A stretch of 13,942 nt of DNA, from positions 1 to 13,942 of the forward strand of contig DATKCN010000050.1 in the NCBI GenBank assembly GCA_035513175.1, given 5' to 3'. The stretch's first letter is position 1. Each line of letters opens with the position of its first letter. The DNA comes from DATKCN01 sp035513175. Its GTDB lineage: Bacteria > Chloroflexota > Chloroflexia > Thermomicrobiales > CFX8. The notes under the pieces were generated by a model, which worked only from the letters and a program-made list of their open reading frames with translations, was not told the origin of the DNA and searched no databases. The translations under genes and the position numbers were made by a program. This document shows positions 1-7,459 of the stretch, piece after piece.

Positions 1-972
1 CACCCTCTTCCCGGCTACAGACCCGTCAAGCCGATGGTCTTTGCCGGTTTCTTCCCAGTGAACAGCGAGGAGTTCACGCTGTTACGGGATTCGCTGGAGC
101 GCCTGCAGCTCAATGACGCGTCGCTGGTGTTCGTCCCAGAGTCGTCCGATGCGCTCGGCTTTGGCTTCCGTTGTGGGTTTCTGGGCCTGCTTCACATGGA
201 GATCATTCAGGAGCGTCTCGAACGCGAGTACGACCTCGACCTGCTGGCGACCGCTCCCAGCGTCGAGTACGAGGTTCTCAAGCAGGGCGGAGAGATCGTG
301 CTCGTCGACAATCCGTCCGAGCTTCCTGACCCGGGCATGATCGATGAGATACGCGAGCCGTGGATGGATATCACTGTAATTTCGCCGGCCCGCTACATTG
401 GCGTCGTGATGGAACTGGTGACGAACCGACACGGCGAATTCGCATCGATGGACTACCTCGATGAAGAGCGCGTCTCGATCAAGTTTGGCATGCCGCTTGG
501 CGAATTGATTATCGACTTCTACGATCAGCTGAAGTCACGGACGCAGGGCTACGCGTCGCTCGACTACGCGTTCAATTCGATGCGTCCGGCCGACCTCGTC
601 AAGCTCGACGTGCTGGTCAACGGCGTGCCGGTCGACGCGCTGTCGATGATCACGCATCGCGAGGACGCTTACTTTCGCGGCCGGGCGCTCGTGCAGCAGC
701 TTCGCAAGCTCATCCCCCGGCAGATGTTCGAGGTGCCAATTCAAGCGGCAGTCGGCAGCCGCGTCATATCGCGAGAGACCATCGCCGCCATGCGCAAGAA
801 CGTGCTCTCGAAATGCTACGGCGGCGACATTACGCGCAAACGCAAGCTGCTGGAGAAGCAGAAGGAGGGCAAAGCGCGCATGAAGATGGTTGGCAACGTC
901 GAAATTCCCCAGGAAGCGTTCATGGCGATCCTCAGCCTCGGCGACGATCGCGCGGCAGCGGAGCGTGGCTGA
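1..972 (+). CDS. lepA: Elongation factor 4 (LepA), 3' part; 5' end outside the window
   Basis: LepA is a ribosome-associated translational GTPase that acts on stalled or mistranslocated ribosomes. The frame is open from base 1, beginning HPLPGYRPVKPMVFAG, which is internal LepA sequence, so the ATG at 34 is not a start. About 323 residues are visible, roughly the second half of a family that is usually near 600; the GTPase domain lies upstream of the window. Seen in order: the domain III/IV signature GFGFRCGFLGLLHMEI followed by QERLERE; the block LSMITHREDAYFRGRALV; and the LepA-specific C-terminal tail with IPRQMFEVPIQAA, KCYGGDITRKRKLLEKQKEG and VEIPQEAFMAIL. The tail distinguishes LepA from EF-G. 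The stop TGA (970-972) is followed directly by the GTG start of the next gene, so the two are probably co-transcribed and translationally coupled. Nothing looks broken in the visible part. Confidence 0.97.
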   Translation, partial: HPLPGYRPVKPMVFAGFFPVNSEEFTLLRDSLERLQLNDASLVFVPESSDALGFGFRCGFLGLLHMEIIQERLEREYDLDLLATAPSVEYEVLKQGGEIVLVDNPSELPDPGMIDEIREPWMDITVISPARYIGVVMELVTNRHGEFASMDYLDEERVSIKFGMPLGELIIDFYDQLKSRTQGYASLDYAFNSMRPADLVKLDVLVNGVPVDALSMITHREDAYFRGRALVQQLRKLIPRQMFEVPIQAAVGSRVISRETIAAMRKNVLSKCYGGDITRKRKLLEKQKEGKARMKMVGNVEIPQEAFMAILSLGDDRAAAERG

Positions 973-1953
973 GTGGGCTCGATTGTCATCGTCGGGCTGG
1001 CCGGCCGAGCGCCGACCGATGACTGGGGCCCGGTGTTGCAGGGTCGGAGCGTGATTGTTCGGCATGAAGCCACAGCACGGGCCGTGACTCCACCCGGGTG
1101 TACATTCTCTCAGGCGTTTGATCGGTTGCTTGACGGTTCAGACGTAGCGACGATAGCCGATGCAATTGCGAGTCAGGTCGTGTTGCTCGCGGAGGCGGTC
1201 GACGTGACGTACCTCGTGCCCGCCGTGGCCTACGTTGGTGACCGCACAATCGAGAGCATTGCGCGTCAGGTGGACGTGCACGTCCAACCGGGACGCCTCG
1301 CGTCATTACCGGGCATCGGAGCGTCGACACGGGTAATCGATGCGCTGGAATTAGCAGAGGCGGAGCAGGCTCGTCCATTTGACGCCGGCATGGCTGCACT
1401 GGATCGCGGCGTACGTACGCTAGTAACGAACCTGCACGGTCATCACGTGACGAAACTTGCTATTGATCGGTTGCAACGTACGTACGCACCAATAGCCCCG
1501 AACGTACACATTCAATCGAGGGATGTCCTGGTTTTGGACGGCGTTGGCGATTATGGCGGCCATTGGTCGGTCGGCGGCTTGCTGGAGATCGTAGCGCGCC
1601 TGCGACGCCCGGATGGCTGTCCCTGGGACCGCGAGCAGACTCCGGCGTCTTTGCTTGACGACTTACAGGAAGAAGTTGCCGAGGTCGTCGCGGCGATCGG
1701 TAGCGCGGACTGGGACAACCTTGCCGAAGAGCTTGGCGACGTGCTGCTGCACGTCGCGATGCAGTCCCAGATTGCCGCGGAAGCAAATCGCTTTACGTTC
1801 GACGACATCGTGGCAGGCCTGGCGGCAAAGCTGGTGAGACGTCACCCGCACGTGTTTGGCGACGTGCCGGCGACTACGGCTAGCGACGTGCTGTCTGTAT
1901 GGCAACGCGTGAAGCATGAAGAGAAGCTGGCTAAGCGACGCGATTTACGGTAA
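973..1953 (+). CDS. mazG: Tetrapyrrole methylase-like/MazG nucleotide pyrophosphohydrolase fusion
   Basis: 326 aa from a GTG start directly after the lepA stop. Residues about 198-326 form one MazG domain, an all-alpha NTP pyrophosphohydrolase that hydrolyses (d)NTPs to the monophosphate, thought to clear aberrant nucleotides. The signature RRPDGCPWDREQT is present, as are the metal-binding acidic residues E233-E234-xx-E237 and E252-E253-xx-D256. Residues 1-195 align by eye with the SAM-dependent tetrapyrrole methylase domain of YabN-type fusions: VIVGL near the N-terminus, then VTYLVPAVAYVGDRTIESI and VIDALEL. However, the glycine-rich SAM loop (usually GLGPGD) reads GLAGRAP, and the PGHP-type motif reads PAVA, so methylase activity is doubtful. 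The gene sits between lepA and aspS in an apparent operon, with 30 bp to aspS. The MazG assignment is firm; the role of the N-terminal domain is inferred. Confidence 0.9.
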   Translation: MGSIVIVGLAGRAPTDDWGPVLQGRSVIVRHEATARAVTPPGCTFSQAFDRLLDGSDVATIADAIASQVVLLAEAVDVTYLVPAVAYVGDRTIESIARQVDVHVQPGRLASLPGIGASTRVIDALELAEAEQARPFDAGMAALDRGVRTLVTNLHGHHVTKLAIDRLQRTYAPIAPNVHIQSRDVLVLDGVGDYGGHWSVGGLLEIVARLRRPDGCPWDREQTPASLLDDLQEEVAEVVAAIGSADWDNLAEELGDVLLHVAMQSQIAAEANRFTFDDIVAGLAAKLVRRHPHVFGDVPATTASDVLSVWQRVKHEEKLAKRRDLR

Positions 1954-1983
1954 CGGAATACGAGGCGGAGGACGAGGGGAACG

Positions 1984-3777
1984 ATGACGCAGCACCAGTT
2001 GCGCCCGTATACGACCTGTGGCGAGCTTCACGTGGGCCACGTGCGTCAAACGAGAACGATTAAGGGTTGGGTAAATCGCCGGCGCGATCACGGCGGGCTG
2101 ATATTCCTCGACATCCGCGACCGGTATGGGCTCACCCAGGTCGTGTGCAACCCAGAGTCGTCCCCGGAGGCGCACCGCATCGCTGAGGCGGTCCGCTCCG
2201 AGTTTGTAGTTGCGGTGACTGGCGTGGTACAGCGGCGCCCGGAGAACGCCGTCAACCCCGGCATGGCGACGGGTGAGATCGAGCTTGCGGTCGACACGCT
2301 GACCGTGCTGAACCCGGCAAGGACGCCTCCGTTCGAGATCGTCGACGACTCCGACGTTGACGAGTCGTTGCGGCTTGAACACCGCTATCTCGACCTGCGG
2401 CGCCCGCGCATGCAGCGCAATCTCGTGCTGCGGCATCGCATCGTCCGGGCAATTCGCGCGTATCTGGATGCTCGCGACTTCATCGAGATCGAGACGCCCA
2501 TTCTGATCAAGAGCACGCCTGAAGGCGCGCGTGACTACCTCGTGCCCAGTCGCCTGTACCCGGGTCAGTTTTATGCGCTGCCGCAATCGCCGCAACAGCT
2601 CAAGCAACTCCTGATGGTGGCGGGCATGGATCGCTACTATCAAATCGCTCGCTGCTTCCGCGACGAGGATCAGCGCGCCGACCGCCAGCCCGAGTTCACG
2701 CAGCTGGACCTCGAGATGTCCTTTGCCGACATGGAGGACATTCTGCAGCTCACTGAAGGGCTCTTTATCGAGCTGGTCGCCCTCAGCGGCATGACGATCC
2801 AGCAGACGCCGTTCCCGCGTCTCACTTACGCGGAGGCGATGCGCCGGTTTGGCACTGACAAGCCCGACCTGCGATACGGCATGGAGATCGCGGACATGTC
2901 GGCGATCGTCGCCGAAAGCGAGTTCGATGTGTTCTCCCGCGCGATCGCGGGCGGCGGCATCGTGCGGGCGATTTGCGTGCCTGGCGCGGGCGATGTGAGC
3001 CGTCGGACGATCGACGATCTCACCCAGTTTGCGCGGCAGTTCGGCGCAAAAGGACTTGCCTGGATCGCGTTCGAGCAGGGCGACGACGTGCTGACGGCAC
3101 GTTCTCCGATCGCGAAGTTCCTGAAGCGCGAAGAGCTGGACAGCATCGTCGTAGAAGTGGGCGCGTCGGCAGGCGACCTCGTCCTGTTCGTGGCCGACAG
3201 CCCGGACGTGGCCGCCAACGTTCTTGGCAGGCTGCGCGAGCGTTTCGCGGACGAGCTCAAAACGACCGACCCATCCATCGCCGCGTTCTGCTGGGTGATC
3301 GACTTCCCATTGTTCGGCTGGGACACGGACGCGGCCCGCTGGGACGCGCTCCACCATCCATTTACCGCGCCGATGGACGAGGACGCGCATCTCCTCGATT
3401 CAGACCCCGGCGTCGTGCGCGCCAAGGCGTATGACATCGTGCTGAACGGCTTCGAGGTCGGTGGCGGCTCCATCCGAATTCATCAGTCGGACTTGCAAGC
3501 ACGAATCTTCGACCTGATGGGGTACCGGCCAGAGGAGATCCAGGAGCGGTTCGGTCATTTGCTGCGAGCGTTCGAATACGGGGCTCCGCCCCACGGGGGC
3601 ATCGCGCCGGGCATTGACCGCATTGCCATGATCCTGGCTGGGGAGGCGTCACTGCGCGAGGTGATGGCGTTCCCCAAGAATCAGACGGCGCGCGACGTAA
3701 TGTTCGATGCGCCAGGACCGGTTGACCCCGGACAGCTGAAAGAGCTGCACATCCGATCCGAGCTGCCACGGACCTGA
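1984..3777 (+). CDS. aspS: Aspartyl-tRNA synthetase, bacterial type
   Basis: 597 aa, the normal length for bacterial AspRS; charges tRNA-Asp with aspartate in the cytoplasm. The start ATG has a good ribosome-binding site, GAGGGGA, a few bases upstream. Domain order: N-terminal OB-fold anticodon-binding domain (residues about 1-110, with GWVNRRRDHGGLIFLDIRDR); class II catalytic core with motif 2 near 223-246 (FRDEDQRADRQPEFTQLDLE); the bacterial GAD insertion around 310-420; and motif 3 near 538-553 (GIAPGIDRIAMILAG) followed by the conserved tail MAFPKNQTARD. His36 in the RRRDHGG loop corresponds to His31 of the Pseudomonas aeruginosa enzyme, a residue linked there to accepting both tRNA-Asp and tRNA-Asn; E. 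coli has Leu in that loop. The enzyme may therefore be non-discriminating. It follows the MazG gene by 30 bp, apparently in the same operon, and converges on the lipoprotein gene after about 80 bp in which I see no clear terminator. Confidence 0.97.
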   Translation: MTQHQLRPYTTCGELHVGHVRQTRTIKGWVNRRRDHGGLIFLDIRDRYGLTQVVCNPESSPEAHRIAEAVRSEFVVAVTGVVQRRPENAVNPGMATGEIELAVDTLTVLNPARTPPFEIVDDSDVDESLRLEHRYLDLRRPRMQRNLVLRHRIVRAIRAYLDARDFIEIETPILIKSTPEGARDYLVPSRLYPGQFYALPQSPQQLKQLLMVAGMDRYYQIARCFRDEDQRADRQPEFTQLDLEMSFADMEDILQLTEGLFIELVALSGMTIQQTPFPRLTYAEAMRRFGTDKPDLRYGMEIADMSAIVAESEFDVFSRAIAGGGIVRAICVPGAGDVSRRTIDDLTQFARQFGAKGLAWIAFEQGDDVLTARSPIAKFLKREELDSIVVEVGASAGDLVLFVADSPDVAANVLGRLRERFADELKTTDPSIAAFCWVIDFPLFGWDTDAARWDALHHPFTAPMDEDAHLLDSDPGVVRAKAYDIVLNGFEVGGGSIRIHQSDLQARIFDLMGYRPEEIQERFGHLLRAFEYGAPPHGGIAPGIDRIAMILAGEASLREVMAFPKNQTARDVMFDAPGPVDPGQLKELHIRSELPRT

Positions 3778-3856
3778 TCGGACGGATCGCGCCAGGGCTG
3801 AGGGTGCACAACAAGCTCGGTGAGCGTTGCCGATTCGCGCGGCATGAACGTCCGTG

Positions 3857-4855
3857 TCAGTCAGCTATCCAGGACATGCCGGACTGCGCGTCGATCCCAT
3901 CGGCAGAGAACAACCGGCTTGGCTCGGTCGCCGTTATGTGTCCGTCCGCGTCGCGCGACAATTCGATGTACACGGCTTCGAACTCAGCGTCCCTCAGTTG
4001 AAAGAACGCGATCATGTTGCCGTCTGGCGACCAGACCGGAGATGCACACGTGCCGACGTCGGTCAGCCTGTACGGCGCGCCCCCGTCGACCGGACGAATC
4101 CAGATGTCGTTGCTGGTTCCGTCGCGCTGAACGTAGGCAATGTCGTGGCCGTCGGGTGACCAGGCGGGCGAGTACGCTCCGTCTGGGTGGACGATCAGTT
4201 GCTCGGCGTCGCCAGTATCGAGATCGATGGTCCAGATCTCCGTCGTGCGCACCGTGTCAGAGACCGTCTCTCGCGTGACGAACGCGGCCACGGCGCCGTC
4301 AGGGGACAGCGACGGACTCTCTTGCAGCAGCCCTAACGCTTCCGAGGCGGGCAGCGCATATGGCTGGATTTCCCAGTCCTCTGAATACCAGAGATACAGC
4401 GGCGAAGAGAACAGGTCCAGCCCGCCCTTGTCACTGGCGAAGATCAACTGCTCTCCAAGCGGCGACCAGACGGGGTCAAATGCCCACGCCGCGTAGAGCG
4501 CGTACTCCTCCGTATGGGGCTCGTAGCCGGGATTGTTGTTCGTGACCTGGAGCAGCGGCTCCCCGTTGCGGTTGGCGACGATCAGCTCGGAATAACCCTC
4601 GAACATCCTCACGTAGACGAATCGGTCTCCGGCGGGCGCCCAGGACGGTGAGCGAGCGTCCTCGCCAGACGTGAGGCGATTGATTCGGCCATTCCAGACG
4701 TGAATGCTGTTGTCGGCGACGAACAGGATCTGGCCAGACGGTGACGCGCCCGTGTTTGCGTCCGGCGTCAAAAACGTGGAGTCCGGCTCTCCGCACGCGG
4801 CAATCGCAATGGCTGCGATCATCAGCGCGACGAACGGGATGGCTGTGCGCCTCAT
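3857..4855 (-). CDS. Lipoprotein with TolB/WD40-like (PD40) beta-propeller
   Basis: 332 aa. The N-terminus is a lipoprotein signal: MRR, a hydrophobic stretch, then the lipobox IAAC with the acylated cysteine at residue 21, followed by a Ser/Thr/Pro/Gly-rich linker. The mature protein should be tethered to the outer face of the membrane. The rest holds at least five PD40-type repeats with the hallmark S-P-x-W-S-P-x-G: SPSWAPAGDRFVYV, DPVWSPLGEQLIFAS, SPSLSPDGAVAAFV, SPAWSPDGHDIAYV and SPVWSPDGNMIAFF. Such propellers are binding platforms, as in TolB; no catalytic residues can be identified and the ligand is unknown. The ATG overlaps the murE TGA stop in the sequence TGATG, which implies translational coupling to murE and suggests, without proving, a cell-envelope role. 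The fold and localisation are fairly sure; the specific function is not known. Confidence 0.88.
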   Translation of the reverse strand: MRRTAIPFVALMIAAIAIAACGEPDSTFLTPDANTGASPSGQILFVADNSIHVWNGRINRLTSGEDARSPSWAPAGDRFVYVRMFEGYSELIVANRNGEPLLQVTNNNPGYEPHTEEYALYAAWAFDPVWSPLGEQLIFASDKGGLDLFSSPLYLWYSEDWEIQPYALPASEALGLLQESPSLSPDGAVAAFVTRETVSDTVRTTEIWTIDLDTGDAEQLIVHPDGAYSPAWSPDGHDIAYVQRDGTSNDIWIRPVDGGAPYRLTDVGTCASPVWSPDGNMIAFFQLRDAEFEAVYIELSRDADGHITATEPSRLFSADGIDAQSGMSWIAD

Positions 4856-6399
4856 CAGTCGGAACCTCTCCGTTCAGTATCGTGATGGTAGCCGAGCGCG
4901 CGCAGCACGTTGCGGGCGATGCCGGCCTCATGCCAGGGCCGAAACTCATCCAGATAGATCATGCTGCGCTCGTGGCCCTTGCCCGCGAGCACGACGACAT
5001 CGCCGGCGCCGGCCCGATCGAGTATGTGCTCGATCGCGAGGCGCCGGTCCTCGATGCAGTCGAAGTCTACACCGCGCTCGCCCCCGGCTTCCGATGCGCC
5101 GCGGGCGATCTCATCGATGACGGCGTACGGGTCCTCGAAGCGGGGATCCTCACTGGTGAACACCGCGTAGTCAGCGAGTGTAGTCGCGATTGCCCCCTGG
5201 AGCGACCGCTTCGCGATGTCTCGCTCGCCCGCCGATCCGAAGAGCACGAGCACCGATCCGCGCGCGACGCGTCGCGCCTCAGTAAGGATGCCGCGAATCG
5301 CCTCGGGCGTATGAGCATAGTCAACGAGCACGGTGAACGGCTGACCCGCGTCGACCCGCTCCATGCGGCCCGGCACCGAACTGAGTGACGCGAGACCCGC
5401 CGCGATTGTGTCGATGGCAATGCCCAGCGCGTGGCATGTTGCCGCCGCGGCCAGCGCGTTCTCAATGTTGTGACCGCCCGGAAGATGAATGCCGACACGC
5501 CTCATGTCCCCGCCAACGCGTAGCTCGAAGCTCGATCCGTCCACGGCCAGTCTGTGGTTGGCGGCGCCAACGGCTGCGCCCGTCATTCCTCGAGACGAGA
5601 ATCGCACGACCTCGCAGCCCGCGGCAGCCGGCGCAATCGCGCGCGCGCCTGCGTCGTTCTCGTTGATAACGACAATGCCTCGCTTTCCGCGCTCCCGGGC
5701 CTGTGCCACAAACGATAGTAATCTGGACTTTGCGGCGCGGTACTCCGCCTCCGTTCCGTGAAAGTCGAGGTGCTCGTGGGTTACGTTGGTGACGACGCCG
5801 ACGTCGAATTCGCAATTGTCGAGCCGGTGCATGGCGAGCCCATGCGACGTGGACTCGATGATCGCGGTTCCTACTTCGCGGTCACGCATTCGAGCCAGAA
5901 GCCGTTGAATCTCGGCCGATTCAGGGGTGGTTTGTCGCGACGAGTGCTGATCGGACTCGTCGCCAACGCGCACTCCTACGGTGCCGATCATGCCGGTGGT
6001 CATGCCGGCCGCCCGGCACACGGCGTCCACGAAATAGCTGGTCGTAGTCTTGCCGTCCGTGCCGGTAATCCCGATGACGCACAGCGATGCCGAAGGATTG
6101 CGATAAAACGCCGCCGCGACCGGGGCGAGAGCAGCTCGCGTGTCCGGCGCCTCGATCAGAGCCTGGATGCCGTCCGTCAGCTCCACCGGCGTCCCCGGCT
6201 CCACCAGCGCGGCGGTCGCGCCGCGTTGCCGGGCATGTTGCAGGAATTGATGACCGTCGGCGTGCCCTCCGCGCAGTGCGACGAATAGCGAGTCGCCCGT
6301 CACCGCCCGGCTGTCGAACACGACGGAGCGCACGCGCCGAGTCGCGTCGCCCCGGAGCAATGTTCCGCCGGAGGCCGCCACGATCTCGTCTATTCGCAT
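4855..6399 (-). CDS. murE: UDP-N-acetylmuramyl-tripeptide synthetase (MurE)
   Basis: MurE is a cytoplasmic Mur ligase that adds the third amino acid of the peptidoglycan stem peptide to UDP-MurNAc-L-Ala-D-Glu, using ATP. I start it at the ATG at 6399 (514 aa): this matches the usual MurE N-terminus (MRIDEIVAA) and places key residues as in E. coli: the P-loop GTDGKTT with Lys117, the substrate loop ESTSHGL, THEHLDFHG, and the likely carbamylated Lys224 in YRAAKSRLL. The frame stays open to a TTG at 6456, but those 19 extra residues look unlike the family and no ribosome-binding site precedes that TTG. The third-residue recognition motif, usually DNPR in diaminopimelate enzymes, reads EDPR (417-420). 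The retained Arg favours a diaminopimelate-type site, but the Asn is missing, so specificity is open; ornithine is a known alternative in Thermomicrobia-type Chloroflexota. The stop overlaps the lipoprotein ATG. Confidence 0.95.
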   Translation of the reverse strand: MRIDEIVAASGGTLLRGDATRRVRSVVFDSRAVTGDSLFVALRGGHADGHQFLQHARQRGATAALVEPGTPVELTDGIQALIEAPDTRAALAPVAAAFYRNPSASLCVIGITGTDGKTTTSYFVDAVCRAAGMTTGMIGTVGVRVGDESDQHSSRQTTPESAEIQRLLARMRDREVGTAIIESTSHGLAMHRLDNCEFDVGVVTNVTHEHLDFHGTEAEYRAAKSRLLSFVAQARERGKRGIVVINENDAGARAIAPAAAGCEVVRFSSRGMTGAAVGAANHRLAVDGSSFELRVGGDMRRVGIHLPGGHNIENALAAAATCHALGIAIDTIAAGLASLSSVPGRMERVDAGQPFTVLVDYAHTPEAIRGILTEARRVARGSVLVLFGSAGERDIAKRSLQGAIATTLADYAVFTSEDPRFEDPYAVIDEIARGASEAGGERGVDFDCIEDRRLAIEHILDRAGAGDVVVLAGKGHERSMIYLDEFRPWHEAGIARNVLRALGYHHDTERRGSD

Positions 6400-6431
6400 T
6401 GGTCGATGGTCGAGGCGATTGGCGCGCGCAT
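6390..6431 (-). CDS. Putative 13-codon leader ORF overlapping the murE start
   Basis: Between the HEAT-repeat gene and murE, a purine-rich GGGAGGAG (6436-6443) lies 4 bases before an ATG at 6431. That ATG is out of frame with murE and encodes MRAPIASTIDQCE, ending in TAG at 6390-6392, just inside murE (whose ATG is at 6397-6399). The murE ATG itself has no recognisable Shine-Dalgarno sequence. The arrangement would let ribosomes load at the strong site, translate 13 codons, and reinitiate on murE. This is seen directly as sequence layout; that the peptide is made is an inference. The alternative is that GGGAGGAG is incidental or lies inside a longer murE starting at the TTG at 6456. Confidence 0.4.
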   Translation of the reverse strand: MRAPIASTIDQCE

Positions 6432-6490
6432 GGAACTCCTCCCGCGCACTCGACAAGCCGACGCGTTTTGCGAGGTTATGCGCGGTCAGA

Positions 6491-7459
6491 TCAGTCCGGT
6501 GGTTGGAGTGGGAGCACGACGAGCTGAGCCTCGCTCAGCGCATCGTCCGCGGCCTCGACAAGCACCATGTCATCCTCGTCGCGGATGATCCGCCGCAGGG
6601 TATTGATCGCGATAGGACCGCTGATAGCGCCGAGCGCCAGTATGGCGGCCACGCGCACGTCTGCGTCCTCATCCGCAAGCATGTCCACAACTCGTGTCGA
6701 TGACCGCACGTCCATGATCTTCCCGATCGCCGTTACTGCCTCGTGACGGATCTCGACTTCGTCACTATTCAGCTCCCCATAGCAAGCCGGCAGCCAGCGC
6801 GTGTCGGACTGACAGCCCATGGCGCGAAGCGCGCTAACCTGCATCTCGAAGATGCCCGAATCAAACGCGTCCTGGATCGCCTCGGCAATCGCCTCATCAT
6901 CGGGGAAGTATCCCAATGTCTCCAGCGCTCGGCGTCGAACCGCGCGTGCGCTGTCACTCTGACACATGTCGAGGAGCGTTACGCGCAGACGGGCGGCTTC
7001 GTGCGTCTCAAGCTCGTCGGCCCCCACGCGCTCGGCGTACGGCGCAAGCGCCTCGGCCAGAGCCTCTCTGACGCGCGAGTCCTTCTCAACGGATGCCAGG
7101 TTCAGCAGCTCGCCGAGCAGACCTGGCGCGTCATGTTCCCACAACCCGCGAAGCGCCGCGAGCCGTGTCTCGGGTTCCGGGTCGTCCAGGGCGATGTGCA
7201 TAACACGTCCATAAACCTGTGCGACATCGCGTTCCGCGTCCTCGACCATGCTCCTGACCATCGATGTCCGAGTGGCCGCAGGGACGCTTTGCCATTCATC
7301 ACGCAGGCGCCGCGCGCCATCGCGGTCGAGGTCCGACAGCAATTCGAGCAGAATGACCTCGCTATCCGACCGTTTCAGCTCCTTCAGGAACGCCTCCACG
7401 GCTCCGGACGTGCCGGGCGCGTGCTCATGGGGTGTATACAAAGACATCCTCGTTGCCAT
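6491..7459 (-). CDS. HEAT-repeat (PBS-lyase-like) protein
   Basis: 322 aa, strongly acidic and helical, with no signal peptide or membrane segment, so probably cytoplasmic. From about residue 95 to 310 there are repeated paired helices of HEAT/PBS-lyase type, for example PETRLAALRGLWE, RAVRRRALETLGYF, FEMQVSALRAMG, VEIRHEAVTAIGKI and ADVRVAAILALGAI. Such alpha-solenoids act as protein-protein scaffolds; no catalytic motif is visible. The ATG at 7459 has AGGAG upstream with a rather long spacer of about 13 bases; an ATG four codons later (7447) is possible but has GAGG immediately against it. With the first start, the gene overlaps the 3' end of the 569-aa gene upstream by 35 bp, so the two are surely co-expressed and the products may be partners. 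It is followed by a spacer of about 90 bp holding the leader ORF and then murE. The fold is confident; the function is unknown. Confidence 0.85.
   Translation of the reverse strand: MATRMSLYTPHEHAPGTSGAVEAFLKELKRSDSEVILLELLSDLDRDGARRLRDEWQSVPAATRTSMVRSMVEDAERDVAQVYGRVMHIALDDPEPETRLAALRGLWEHDAPGLLGELLNLASVEKDSRVREALAEALAPYAERVGADELETHEAARLRVTLLDMCQSDSARAVRRRALETLGYFPDDEAIAEAIQDAFDSGIFEMQVSALRAMGCQSDTRWLPACYGELNSDEVEIRHEAVTAIGKIMDVRSSTRVVDMLADEDADVRVAAILALGAISGPIAINTLRRIIRDEDDMVLVEAADDALSEAQLVVLPLQPPD

Noticed and set aside
1945..3390. Long minus-strand open frame (481 codons) opposite aspS
   Set aside because: The plus strand encodes an unmistakable AspRS here; the antisense frame has no recognisable domain and is a by-product of GC-rich codon use.
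3778..3856. Possible bidirectional terminator between aspS and the lipoprotein gene
   Set aside because: I looked for a GC hairpin with a T-run on either strand and found none that was convincing.
6400..6456. Longer murE with a TTG start at 6456
   Set aside because: The 19 extra residues do not resemble MurE, no ribosome-binding site precedes the TTG, and the ATG at 6399 gives residue numbering that matches E. coli (Lys224, motif near 417).
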